Below are positions 6,403-13,185 of a stretch of DNA of 13,962 nt, piece after piece; the stretch's first letter is position 1; each line of letters begins with the position of its first letter. The stretch is from contig JBFEUI010000074.1 in assembly GCA_041547565.1 (NCBI GenBank), forward strand, positions 1 through 13,962, read 5' to 3'. Made by a program: the position numbers and the translations under genes. The stretch comes from JBFEUI01 sp041547565. Its GTDB lineage: Bacteria; Pseudomonadota; Gammaproteobacteria; Thiohalomonadales; Thiohalomonadaceae. The notes under the pieces were generated by a model. The model was given only the letters and a program-made list of their open reading frames with translations. It did no database searches and was not told the DNA's origin.

Positions 6403-7616
6403 GCGGTTACATTCAGCAGGCCGCTCATCTCGTGTTCCAGCGGGTCATCTTCTTCGGTCACCGTGGTGTGGCGACAACCCAGTTGCTCAACCTCAAAGCC
6501 CAGTTCCTGGAAGCGCCGGTTGAGCCTGGGCAGGAACTCGTTAAACGATGCAGCGGTGTCGGCATTGTGGGCATGAAAGGTACAGGAAACACGCCGTGCC
6601 GATAGCTGCAGTGCAATGCGTACCGGTTGGTTGAACTGATCCTGGATGGTGAGGTTTATACGCCATCGGTCATCCGCCTGTTCTGCGCCGGATTTTTTCT
6701 CCTGCTGTATGCGTAACCTGATAAGTGAACGTTCCTGTTCCTGGCGTAGCGGGATATCAAACAGCCACACAAGCTCATTGGTTTCCTGGCGTGCGACCGA
6801 GACCAGCTGCTGGGACTGTACTCTTGCCAGACCGCCTCCCGACTGTTTGAGCAGGTTGAGCAGCGAGGTGAGCAGTTCACGGTCAAGTTTCTGCGTACCC
6901 TTGCCGGCCTTTTGTCGGACCTGGGCGATAAGTTCGGCGACTGATTTTCCGGTGTTGGTGGTCAGCGGTTGCAGTATGCCCCTTGGTGCCTCCTGGCCGG
7001 TGAGACGGGCTAGCAGTGAAAACAGCTGCAGCAGCTGTCCCTTGATGTCGTTGGCGGGAAAATGCGACGGGGTGCTTGCGATGCGGCTCTCGAAGAATTG
7101 GCCGCTGTTGATGATGGCCTGCTTCAGACCCTCAGCGGAGGCAAGTTTCTCCGCGGTGGGCAACTGTCGGTTGAACTGAGTGATGCGCTGCTGTATCTGT
7201 TGCAGGTCCTGGCGCAGGGGCTGCGGCAGCTGTTTGAGCTGTGTCTCCGAGAGGTTGAGTTTGGCCAGTGTTTCGAGCATGGGCTTGAGCGGCGCCTGGT
7301 GCGGCAGGGTGCGGCGCAAGAATGAGCGAATCGGTGGCTCGGGCGCTTTCCCGGAAACAATCCTCAGCAAGGTGTTTTCACCCTGTTTTTCAACGACCAC
7401 TTTCAGCTGCTGGCCCCTGGTGAGCTGCTGTGTTGTCTGTGCCTCGAACAGTTTTCCGGCAAGCTCGAGCGTCACCTTGTTGTCGGGGAGCACATTTACA
7501 ACCTTCGCCAGCAGGGTCTGGCCGGCCTTCCACGGCAGACTGGCAATGTTCTGCGGTATCCTGATGTTTGCACGTTGTTGCAGTGGCGCACGGTCGATCT
7601 GCATGGGGGTATTCAT
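6399..7616 (-). CDS. fliK: Flagellar hook-length control protein FliK-like
   Basis: This is a 405-aa protein of the hook-length control family, which measures the hook and triggers the switch of flagellar export specificity through FlhB. The N-terminal part (about 20-95) forms a predicted small beta domain (WKAGQTLLAKVVNVLPDNKVTLELAG). The middle is Gln-rich and helical (QLKQLPQPLRQDLQQIQQRI). The C-terminal Flg_hook domain (about 290-390) includes WRINLTIQDQFNQPVRIALQLSARRVSCTFHA. The start at 7616 is the first ATG; another in-frame ATG follows four codons later, and neither has a strong ribosome binding site. It is followed with a 4-bp overlap by the FhlB gene. No other flagellar gene is visible, so the pair sits apart from a flagellar cluster within this window. 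A TTCGCA-N16-TATAAT promoter lies upstream. Confidence 0.85.
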   Translation of the reverse strand: MNTPMQIDRAPLQQRANIRIPQNIASLPWKAGQTLLAKVVNVLPDNKVTLELAGKLFEAQTTQQLTRGQQLKVVVEKQGENTLLRIVSGKAPEPPIRSFLRRTLPHQAPLKPMLETLAKLNLSETQLKQLPQPLRQDLQQIQQRITQFNRQLPTAEKLASAEGLKQAIINSGQFFESRIASTPSHFPANDIKGQLLQLFSLLARLTGQEAPRGILQPLTTNTGKSVAELIAQVRQKAGKGTQKLDRELLTSLLNLLKQSGGGLARVQSQQLVSVARQETNELVWLFDIPLRQEQERSLIRLRIQQEKKSGAEQADDRWRINLTIQDQFNQPVRIALQLSARRVSCTFHAHNADTAASFNEFLPRLNRRFQELGFEVEQLGCRHTTVTEEDDPLEHEMSGLLNVTA

Positions 7617-7629
7617 TGGTTGCCGATAG

Positions 7630-7642
7630 AGGATATTATCCT
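7630..7642. promoter_or_regulatory. Perfect 13-bp palindrome at the fliK transcription start
   Basis: AGGATATTATCCT reads the same on both strands (6-bp arms, one central base). It lies 2 bp downstream of the minus-strand TATAAT, at the expected start of transcription, where a bound repressor would block the promoter. The cognate protein is unknown. Confidence 0.4.
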
Positions 7643-7644
7643 GA

Positions 7645-7672
7645 ATTATATGACACAGACTTCGATTGCGAA
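7645..7672 (-). promoter_or_regulatory. Candidate sigma70-type promoter of the fliK-FhlB operon
   Basis: On the minus strand TTCGCA (7667-7672) and a perfect TATAAT (7645-7650) are 16 bp apart. Transcription would begin near 7638, about 20 nt before the fliK ATG. I do not see a sigma54 GG-N10-GC element, so the operon may not follow the usual flagellar cascade. Confidence 0.5.
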
Positions 7673-7737
7673 GGAATACGCAGTTCGCTCTATGCTAATG
7701 TGGTACCAACAACAAATACTAAAGACCATTCATATTC

Positions 7738-8616
7738 ATGTCTGAACATCGTGCACAAAACTGGTATGTCCGCAGCAAGGGGAAGGTGACAGGTCCCTTT
7801 CCGGCGGGTCTGGTCGGACGCTATATCCTCCTGGGACGAATTAAATTCGACGATGAAGTCAGTGCCGATCGGGAACAGTGGCAGCCGGTGAAGAGGGTGC
7901 ATCACCTTATTCCGGACGCGATCAAGGATGTGGCGCGCAACCCGGATGATGAAGAAGCCCGCGAGCGCCTCAAGGCGGCACGTCGCTGGGCGGATGAGCG
8001 GCTTGAGAGTGCCGCCAAAGGCGACAGCCGCGGGGTCGAGGATGATGCGGAAATGCACCACCGCATGATCATGGCCTCGCGCACGCATGAGCGTAAACGC
8101 CAGAACAGGGTGCTCCAGTATCTGCTTGCCATCACCCTCGCTGTGGTGGTGGTGGGCGGCGTGCTGCTTATCCCCAGGGGCGACGAATTTGCCGAGCCGC
8201 AGTGCGATGCGCCGGCCGCGCCTGGCGTCAACTGGAGTAACTGTCTGATGCAGGGCAGCCGTCTGGCCAACAGCAACCTTGAAGGGGCGGTGCTGCGCAA
8301 CACCAATTTAAGCCGTTCTGTGCTCAGGGCCGCAAGGCTGGTCTCCAGTGACCTGGCCTATGCCAACCTCAGCGCCTCCATGTTGCGCGGAGCGGACCTC
8401 AGCAAGGCATTGATGAAAGGGGCCAATCTGCGCAGTGCCGACCTGTCGCGGGCCAACCTGAGCGGCGTCGATCTCAGTTATGCCGATTTGAGCGGGGCTG
8501 ACCTGAAAGGGACGATTATGAAGGGGGCGAAGCTGGACAATGCCATCTGGGGCCCCGATTTTATCTGCCTGCCAGGGTCGGTGGGGGAGTGCCGGCTGGG
8601 TAAACAGAGCCGTTAG
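7738..8616 (+). CDS. GYF_2 domain - membrane helix - pentapeptide-repeat protein
   Basis: This 292-aa membrane-anchored protein has three clear parts. Residues 8-52 look like a GYF_2 domain (WYVRSKGKVTGPF, then GRIKFDDEVSADREQWQPV). A charged helical linker follows, ending in the basic THERKRQNR, then one hydrophobic helix (about 126-146). After it come 21 uninterrupted pentapeptides (166-270) with Leu or Met mostly at the repeat position (LRGAD, LSKAL, LSGVD, LSYAD), predicted to form a right-handed beta-helix of about five coils. The positive-inside rule places the GYF_2 part in the cytoplasm and the beta-helix in the periplasm. Cysteines at 156, 169, 277 and 285 flank the helix and could form disulfides there. 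The function is unknown; a role in protein interaction is a guess. No clear ribosome binding site precedes the ATG. The gene converges on AMMECR1 with a 1-nt gap. Confidence 0.85.
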   Translation: MSEHRAQNWYVRSKGKVTGPFPAGLVGRYILLGRIKFDDEVSADREQWQPVKRVHHLIPDAIKDVARNPDDEEARERLKAARRWADERLESAAKGDSRGVEDDAEMHHRMIMASRTHERKRQNRVLQYLLAITLAVVVVGGVLLIPRGDEFAEPQCDAPAAPGVNWSNCLMQGSRLANSNLEGAVLRNTNLSRSVLRAARLVSSDLAYANLSASMLRGADLSKALMKGANLRSADLSRANLSGVDLSYADLSGADLKGTIMKGAKLDNAIWGPDFICLPGSVGECRLGKQSR

Positions 8617-8617
8617 C

Positions 8618-9187
8618 CTACACGATGGTGCGGCCGAACGATTCGGTGGTATAGCGGCTGACCTTCAGGCTGTCTGACCAGTAGTCGGGGGGCAGCCCGG
8701 CCTTGAGCTTGAGGTGTTGAAGAAACTGTTCGGGCCTGGCCAGCGACTCCCATACCGAGGGAAGGAAGGTTCCGCGGCGCATCCCTTCCTCCATGATCAG
8801 GCCATCGACCCCGGGGCGCAGTCGCGCCAGCAGATCCTGTTCCGAATCGAAGCTCATGGCCTCGGCCGGCGAGAGTACCGAGATGTGGATATCCAGTCCG
8901 GCCAGTTCGCTGCTGGCCAGGGGGGCAAAGCGCGGATCGGAGAAGGCGGCCGCGTGGGCATTGTACGCCACATCGACCACCAGCGGGCGATGGGCCTCCA
9001 GGGTGCCGATACAGCCTCTCAACTCGCCGCCGCGCTTTAGCGTGACAAAGGTGGCTCGCAGCGCCCGCAGCGTTTCGCCGTACTCGGCCTCATCCGGCAG
9101 CCAGCGTTGCCCACCACCCAGTCCGTGACGAATCGCCCGTTCGGCGACCTCAAGCAATATTCCCCGTTCCTCGTCGCTGTACATCAT
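8618..9187 (-). CDS. amrA: AMMECR1 family protein (AmmeMemoRadiSam system protein A)
   Basis: This 189-aa protein covers the full AMMECR1 domain. The invariant LRGCIG motif is at 56-61, followed by the typical AYNAHAAAFSDPRFAPL stretch and a C-terminal FLPSVWESLARPEQFLQHLKLKAGL, all signatures of the family. The biochemical role is unknown; the conserved Cys in LRGCIG suggests a catalytic or binding site. I chose the ATG at 9187; a GTG at 9193 (two codons longer) and the ATG at 9184 are alternatives, with no strong ribosome binding site to decide. Its start lies about 11 bp after the memo stop, so the two genes share a transcript. The radical SAM member is divergent. The family is certain; the function is open. 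Confidence 0.92.
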   Translation of the reverse strand: MMYSDEERGILLEVAERAIRHGLGGGQRWLPDEAEYGETLRALRATFVTLKRGGELRGCIGTLEAHRPLVVDVAYNAHAAAFSDPRFAPLASSELAGLDIHISVLSPAEAMSFDSEQDLLARLRPGVDGLIMEEGMRRGTFLPSVWESLARPEQFLQHLKLKAGLPPDYWSDSLKVSRYTTESFGRTIV

Positions 9188-9198
9188 GCGCACCGGGG

Positions 9199-9987
9199 CT
9201 AGTGGAGCACGTAACTGCCGTAGCCGACCACCCGATCCCTGGGGCCGGCGGTATCCCCGGAGTTGCGCAGATCAACCGTCTCCATGTGCATCGCCTTGCG
9301 CCGGGCGACGGTCAGCAGCCCCTTGATGGGATTGCGGCCGCAGGCATCATCGTAGTGCAGCGCCTCAGGATGCAGCCCTTCGATCGCCTCGGAGGTGGTG
9401 CGGTCCATCTCCTGGGCGGTGGCGTAGTCGTGGTAGTGGCTCAGATCCGAGCTGATCACGATCAGCGTCTCGGGTCCGCCCCACAGCATCTCCAGCACCT
9501 CTGCCACCTCATCGCTGTCGGCATCGCCGACCACCAGCGGGACCAGCGTGAAGTGGTGCAAGAGCTCCTGCAGGAAGGGCAGGTGGACCTCGAGGCTGTG
9601 CTCCATCAGGTGGGCCTCGTCGAGGCGATGGACCTGGGGCAGGGCCTCGACCGCCTCGACTGCCTCGCGATCAAGCGGGATGTCGCCCAGCGGTGTCCTG
9701 AACGCATCGGCACTGGGGGTTGCCAGACCGGGAAAAGCGACACGGTGCGAGGGTCCGAGCAGGATGACACGGGTGATGGTGTCGGCGGCGGACTTCAGGC
9801 GGATGTAGGCACTGGCCGCCACCGGCCCGGAGTAGATATAACCGGCGTGCGGGGCAATGAGCGCCTTGGGCGCGGTACCGTCTCCGGCAGCGGCCTGGCG
9901 GAAGAAGTCGGCCAGCTGGCTGTGGATTTCCTCGGGATCGGCGGGATAGAACATGCCGGCAACGGCGGGTTTACGTATGTTTTCCAT
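9199..9987 (-). CDS. amrB: Memo family protein (AmmeMemoRadiSam system protein B)
   Basis: This 262-aa protein is a bacterial member of the Memo family, structurally related to non-haem iron dioxygenases. It opens with the conserved RKPAVAGMFYPADP. Likely metal ligands are visible: H47 in APHAGYIYSGP, H81 in LLGPSHR and C216 in DDACGRNP, matching the His-His-Cys site of human MEMO1. LMEHSLEVHLPFLQ (127-140) and VISSDLSHYHDY (177-188) are also family signatures. GAGGT lies about 8 nt before the ATG. It is the first gene of a minus-strand pair with AMMECR1, and divergent from the radical SAM gene across 94 bp. Human MEMO1 has been reported to bind copper or iron and to have redox activity; the bacterial reaction is not established. 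Confidence 0.93.
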   Translation of the reverse strand: MENIRKPAVAGMFYPADPEEIHSQLADFFRQAAAGDGTAPKALIAPHAGYIYSGPVAASAYIRLKSAADTITRVILLGPSHRVAFPGLATPSADAFRTPLGDIPLDREAVEAVEALPQVHRLDEAHLMEHSLEVHLPFLQELLHHFTLVPLVVGDADSDEVAEVLEMLWGGPETLIVISSDLSHYHDYATAQEMDRTTSEAIEGLHPEALHYDDACGRNPIKGLLTVARRKAMHMETVDLRNSGDTAGPRDRVVGYGSYVLH

Positions 9988-9992
9988 GACGT

Positions 9993-10020
9993 TTTACCTC
10001 TATATACACCATGGTATAGC
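9993..10020 (+). promoter_or_regulatory. Candidate promoter for the AmrS gene
   Basis: TTTACC (9993-9998) and TATAGC (10015-10020) are 16 bp apart, each matching four of six consensus bases. Its -10 overlaps that of the opposite-strand memo promoter, so the two directions would compete for polymerase. The leader would be about 55 nt. Confidence 0.35.
10003..10018. promoter_or_regulatory. Dyad TATAC-N6-GTATA in the memo/amrS divergent region
   Basis: Perfect 5-bp arms frame ACCATG and overlap both candidate -10 elements. Its left half, TATACACCAT (10003-10012), recurs as TATCCACCAT at 10063-10072, exactly 60 bp away and just before the amrS start. It is a plausible shared operator for the three-gene system. 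Confidence 0.35.
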
Positions 10021-10041
10021 GAGAAGCGCAGCCGGGATCAA
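10013..10041 (-). promoter_or_regulatory. Candidate promoter for memo-AMMECR1
   Basis: On the minus strand TTGATC (10036-10041) and TATACC (10013-10018) have the ideal 17-bp spacing, each matching four of six consensus bases. The transcript would begin near 10006, about 18 nt before the memo start. Confidence 0.45.
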
Positions 10042-10081
10042 CCAGGTGGCGCGGTAGGGGGGTATCCACCATACTTCTCCT

Positions 10082-11200
10082 ATGGAAACCGAATACCCTC
10101 CATTCGATGGCGTCACTCCCGAGAGTATCGTCGACACCCGCTACTGGCATGCGCTGGAGGACGGGCGGGTGCAGTGCGACCTGTGCCCGCGGTACTGCAA
10201 GCTGAAGAGCGGACAACGCGGACTCTGTTTTGTCAGGGCCAACCTGGACGGCAGGGTTGTGTTGACCACCTACGGCCGTTCCAGTGGTTTTTGTGTCGAT
10301 CCTATCGAGAAAAAGCCGCTCAACCATTTTTTGCCGGGTACCCCGGTGCTCTCCTTCGGCACCGCAGGCTGCAACCTCTCCTGCAAGTTCTGCCAGAACT
10401 GGGACATCAGCAAGTCACGCGAGATGGATACCCTGGCCGATGACGCCAGTCCCGAGACCATTGCCCGTGCCGCCAGTGATCTGGGTTGCCGCAGTGTGGC
10501 CTACACCTACAACGACCCGATTATCTTCCACGAGTACGCCATCGACGTGGCCAGGGCCTGCCGGGAGCGGGGGATAAAATCGGTGGCGGTCACCTCCGGC
10601 TATGTCTGCGAGGCCCCGCGCAAGGAGTTCTACCAGTACATGGATGCGGCGAATATCGACCTGAAGGCCTTTACCGAGGATTTCTACCACAAACTCACCG
10701 GCGGCCACCTGCAGCCGGTGCTCGATACCCTGGTCTACCTGAAACATGAAACGGACGTCTGGATCGAGCTGACCACCCTAATGATCCCCGGGCGGAACGA
10801 CAGCGACGAGGAGGTTGAGGCGATGACCCGCTGGGTGGTCAAGGAGCTCGGCCCCGATGTGCCGATGCACTTCACCGCCTTTCATCCGGCCTGGCACATG
10901 ATGGATGTCCCGCCGACACCGTCCGAGACCCTGACCCGGGCGCGTGAAATCGCCATGAAAAACGGCGTGCGCTACGCCTTTACCGGCAACGTGCACGATT
11001 CAGAGGGACAGAGTACCTATTGCCACAGTTGCGGGCAGAAGCTGATCGGCCGTGACTGGTACATCCTCAGCGATTGGCACCTCACTGCCGATGGCCATTG
11101 CACCCGGTGCGGCACGAGGTGTGCCGGCGTGTTCGATGGCCCGCCCGGCGACTGGGGCGGACGCCGCCTGCCGGTGCGTCTGCACGATTACCAGAGCTAG
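10082..11200 (+). CDS. amrS: AmmeMemoRadiSam radical SAM enzyme
   Basis: This 372-aa radical SAM enzyme is related to pyruvate formate-lyase activating enzymes. The [4Fe-4S]/SAM motif is C97-x3-C101-x2-C104 (GCNLSCKFCQNWDIS). It is preceded by the family-typical cysteine set C32, C35, C39 and C49 (CDLCPRYCKLKSGQRGLC). The barrel continues through YTYNDPIIFHEY, NIDLKAF and TTLMIPGRND to FTAFHPAW and FTGNVHD. The C-terminus has C314/C317 and C340/C343/C347, which look like a zinc-ribbon or extra metal site. The substrate is unknown; peptide or protein modification is possible. No good ribosome binding site precedes the ATG. It is divergent from memo-AMMECR1, with overlapping candidate promoters, completing the triad. 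Confidence 0.93.
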   Translation: METEYPPFDGVTPESIVDTRYWHALEDGRVQCDLCPRYCKLKSGQRGLCFVRANLDGRVVLTTYGRSSGFCVDPIEKKPLNHFLPGTPVLSFGTAGCNLSCKFCQNWDISKSREMDTLADDASPETIARAASDLGCRSVAYTYNDPIIFHEYAIDVARACRERGIKSVAVTSGYVCEAPRKEFYQYMDAANIDLKAFTEDFYHKLTGGHLQPVLDTLVYLKHETDVWIELTTLMIPGRNDSDEEVEAMTRWVVKELGPDVPMHFTAFHPAWHMMDVPPTPSETLTRAREIAMKNGVRYAFTGNVHDSEGQSTYCHSCGQKLIGRDWYILSDWHLTADGHCTRCGTRCAGVFDGPPGDWGGRRLPVRLHDYQS

Positions 11201-11271
11201 CCTCCCGCACCCGCACAGTGACCCTGTGATTTCCAGTGTTTTATCGACAGGAAATGGACGGGCAAGGGGCG

Positions 11272-11277
11272 TATAAT
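11272..11277 (+). promoter_or_regulatory. Candidate -10 element for mogA
   Basis: This is a perfect TATAAT 38 nt before the mogA start, followed by a GC-rich GCGCC. No -35 lies at 16-18 bp; TCGACA (11244-11249) is at 22 bp, too far for a normal promoter. It is likely functional only with an activator, if at all. Confidence 0.4.
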
Positions 11278-11315
11278 GCGCCTTTCTCCAGTTGCAAAAG
11301 ACGAACTTTCCCGAC

Positions 11316-11873
11316 ATGACAACAGCGACAGCACGTATCGGATTCCTGACCATATCGGATCGCGCCAGCCGCGGCGAGTACGAGGACCTGGGCGGTCCGG
11401 CAATGCAGGAGTGGCTGGGCAAGGCGTTGACATCTGCGTGGCAGCCGGTGGCACGCCTGGTGCCGGACGAGCAGGAGCAGGTTGAGGCCGCGCTGATTGA
11501 ACTGTGTGATAAGGACGGGTGCTGCCTGGTGGTGACCACGGGCAGTACCGGACCGGCGCTGCGTGATATCGTGCCGGAGGCCACCGAGGCGGTGTGCGAG
11601 AAGATGATGCCCGGTTTCGGTGAACTGATGCGCCAGGAGTCGCTCAAGTTTGTGCCCACGGCGATCCTCTCGCGCCAGACGGCAGGAATCCGCGGCCGCA
11701 GTCTGATTATCAACCTGCCCGGTAAACCGTCTGCCATTGCCGATTGTCTCAATGCGGTGTTCCCGGCGGTGCCCTACTGTGTCGACCTGATCGAGGGGCC
11801 CTACCTGGAGACCGATGAGTCGTTCATCAAGGCGTTTCGTCCCAAGCACGCCAAAAAGCCCGGGGGCAAGTGA
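11316..11873 (+). CDS. mogA: Molybdopterin adenylyltransferase
   Basis: This enzyme adenylates molybdopterin before metal insertion, a late step of molybdenum cofactor synthesis in the cytoplasm. The 185-aa product spans a complete MogA/MoaB domain, close in length to E. coli MogA. Key stretches are GFLTISDRASRGEYEDLGGP (9-28), the nucleotide-binding VVTTGSTGPALRDIVPEAT (72-90), and FVPTAILSRQTAGIRGRSLI with NLPGKPSAI (112-141). The C-terminal SVPYC/LLEGPY-type segment (AVPYCVDLIEGPY, FRPKHAK) favours MogA over MoaB. I use the ATG at 11316; an upstream in-frame TTG at 11292 would add an unconserved octapeptide. No strong ribosome binding site is seen. The stop overlaps the region just before prmB, so the two are probably cotranscribed. 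Confidence 0.92.
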   Translation: MTTATARIGFLTISDRASRGEYEDLGGPAMQEWLGKALTSAWQPVARLVPDEQEQVEAALIELCDKDGCCLVVTTGSTGPALRDIVPEATEAVCEKMMPGFGELMRQESLKFVPTAILSRQTAGIRGRSLIINLPGKPSAIADCLNAVFPAVPYCVDLIEGPYLETDESFIKAFRPKHAKKPGGK

Positions 11874-11875
11874 TT

Positions 11876-12847
11876 ATGGCTATCGACTATAACGAGGCAC
11901 TGGAACTGGGCACCCTGCGCGATTTCATTCGCTGGGGTATGAGCCGTCTGAACGAGGCGGACGTCTTTTTTGGCCACGGCACCGACAACGCTATGGACGA
12001 GGCGGCCTACCTGGTGCTGCACACCCTGCATCTGCCGCCCAGATTGCCCGATGCCTATCTCGACACGCGCCTGACCGCTCACGAGCGCAAGGCGGTGGTG
12101 GATATCTTCCGCCGCCGCATTGAAGATCGCGTGCCGGCCCCCTACCTGACCCATGAGGCCTGGTTTGCCGGGCTAACCTTCTATGTCGACGAGCGGGTGC
12201 TGATTCCCCGCTCCCCGATTGCCGAGCTCATCGAGACGGAGTTCGCGCCCTGGGTGCAGGCCGACAGGGTGGAGCGGGTGCTTGACCTGTGCACCGGCAG
12301 CGGCTGCATCGCCATTGCCACTGCCCTGGCCTTCCCCGATGCCGAGGTCGACGCGGTCGATATCGCCACCGATGCCCTGGCAGTGACGCAGATGAATATC
12401 ACCGATTACGGTCTGGAAGAGCGGGTGCACCCGATCCACTCGGATCTATTCGCCAATCTGGGGACAACACGTTACGATATTATCGTCAGCAATCCCCCGT
12501 ACGTGGATGCGCTCGATATGGCGGCACTGCCGCAGGAGTACCGCCACGAACCGGCCATGGCACTGGCTGCGGGGGAGGACGGTCTGGAGCTGGTGCTGGT
12601 GATGTTGCGCGAGGCGGCCAAGCACCTTAGCTCCCACGGCATAATGGTGGTCGAGGTCGGCAACAGCCGGCATGCCCTTGTCGAACTTCTCCCGGAAGTC
12701 CCCTTCACCTGGCTCGAGTTCGAGCGGGGCGGAGAGGGTGTTTTCCTGTTGACCGCCGAGCAGGCGCGGGAGTATCAGCAACTGTTCCGGCTGATTGAGA
12801 ACGAACACCGAACCAAGCGAGAGGCACGCCTCTCGGATACACAGTGA
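11876..12847 (+). CDS. prmB: Ribosomal protein L3 N5-glutamine methyltransferase
   Basis: This 323-aa SAM-dependent methyltransferase modifies a glutamine of ribosomal protein L3. The N-terminal helical domain (about 1-110) matches PrmB (TLRDFIRWGMSRLNEADVFFGHGTDNAMDEA). The Rossmann domain holds VLDLCTGSGCIAIA (SAM motif I, about 137-150) and the catalytic VSNPPYVD near 204-211, which binds the target Gln side chain. ALAAGEDGLELV and RLPEE/YRHEP-type segments are also typical. PrmB is favoured over the release-factor enzyme PrmC by the DVFFGHGTDNAMDEA and VLIPRSPIAELIE segments. I chose the ATG at 11876; a GTG at 11870 overlaps the mogA stop by 4 bp and is an alternative. A G-rich stretch precedes it. 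It lies 2 bp after mogA and 4 bp before the next gene. Confidence 0.92.
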   Translation: MAIDYNEALELGTLRDFIRWGMSRLNEADVFFGHGTDNAMDEAAYLVLHTLHLPPRLPDAYLDTRLTAHERKAVVDIFRRRIEDRVPAPYLTHEAWFAGLTFYVDERVLIPRSPIAELIETEFAPWVQADRVERVLDLCTGSGCIAIATALAFPDAEVDAVDIATDALAVTQMNITDYGLEERVHPIHSDLFANLGTTRYDIIVSNPPYVDALDMAALPQEYRHEPAMALAAGEDGLELVLVMLREAAKHLSSHGIMVVEVGNSRHALVELLPEVPFTWLEFERGGEGVFLLTAEQAREYQQLFRLIENEHRTKREARLSDTQ

Positions 12848-12851
12848 AACG

Positions 12852-13169
12852 ATGAAAACACAGAGACCCAAAACCGCAGAAGAGTATGTAAAACTGGTCG
12901 ATGAGGCCATTATTGAGGTTGAAGAACTGGTGGCCTGTTTCGAATACGAGATGGATGATGCCGGCGAGCGCACGCGCCACCTGGACCCGCTGATCGCCAG
13001 CCTGAAGGCGCTGCGCCAGTCGATGGCTGACGGCAGCTACCAGTTCGAAAACAAGGACCTGCCCTTCATGGAGATGTCCAGCCGCATGGTCGCGCAGCTC
13101 CCCTTCAGCCAGTTGTTGGCGGTGATCAACGAGACCCACCGCTACGGACTGGATACCAGCGCCGACTAA
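12852..13169 (+). CDS. Small hypothetical protein between prmB and hemN
   Basis: This 105-aa soluble, acidic and mostly helical protein starts at an ATG 4 bp after the prmB stop and ends 16 bp before hemN, so it is inside a tight operon. I do not recognise a named family. It has EEYVKLVDEAIIEVEELVACFEYEMDD at the N-terminus, then a DGSYQFENKDLPFMEMS motif and a C-terminal PFSQLLAVINETHRYGLD, which look like conserved blocks rather than random sequence. It has no signal peptide, membrane helix or metal motif; the single Cys is not in a motif. Codon use resembles its neighbours. An upstream non-ATG start (12795) would overlap prmB and is unlikely. Confidence 0.8.
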   Translation: MKTQRPKTAEEYVKLVDEAIIEVEELVACFEYEMDDAGERTRHLDPLIASLKALRQSMADGSYQFENKDLPFMEMSSRMVAQLPFSQLLAVINETHRYGLDTSAD

Positions 13170-13185
13170 CCGACCGGAAAGCACT

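Noticed and set aside
9202..10443. 413-codon open frame on the plus strand
   Set aside because: It is antisense to memo, crosses the divergent promoter region and then overlaps amrS in another frame; the composition is that of a shadow frame.
11214..11228. Possible terminator CACAG-N5-CTGTG after amrS
   Set aside because: The stem is only 5 bp and no T-tract follows, so it is too weak to call.
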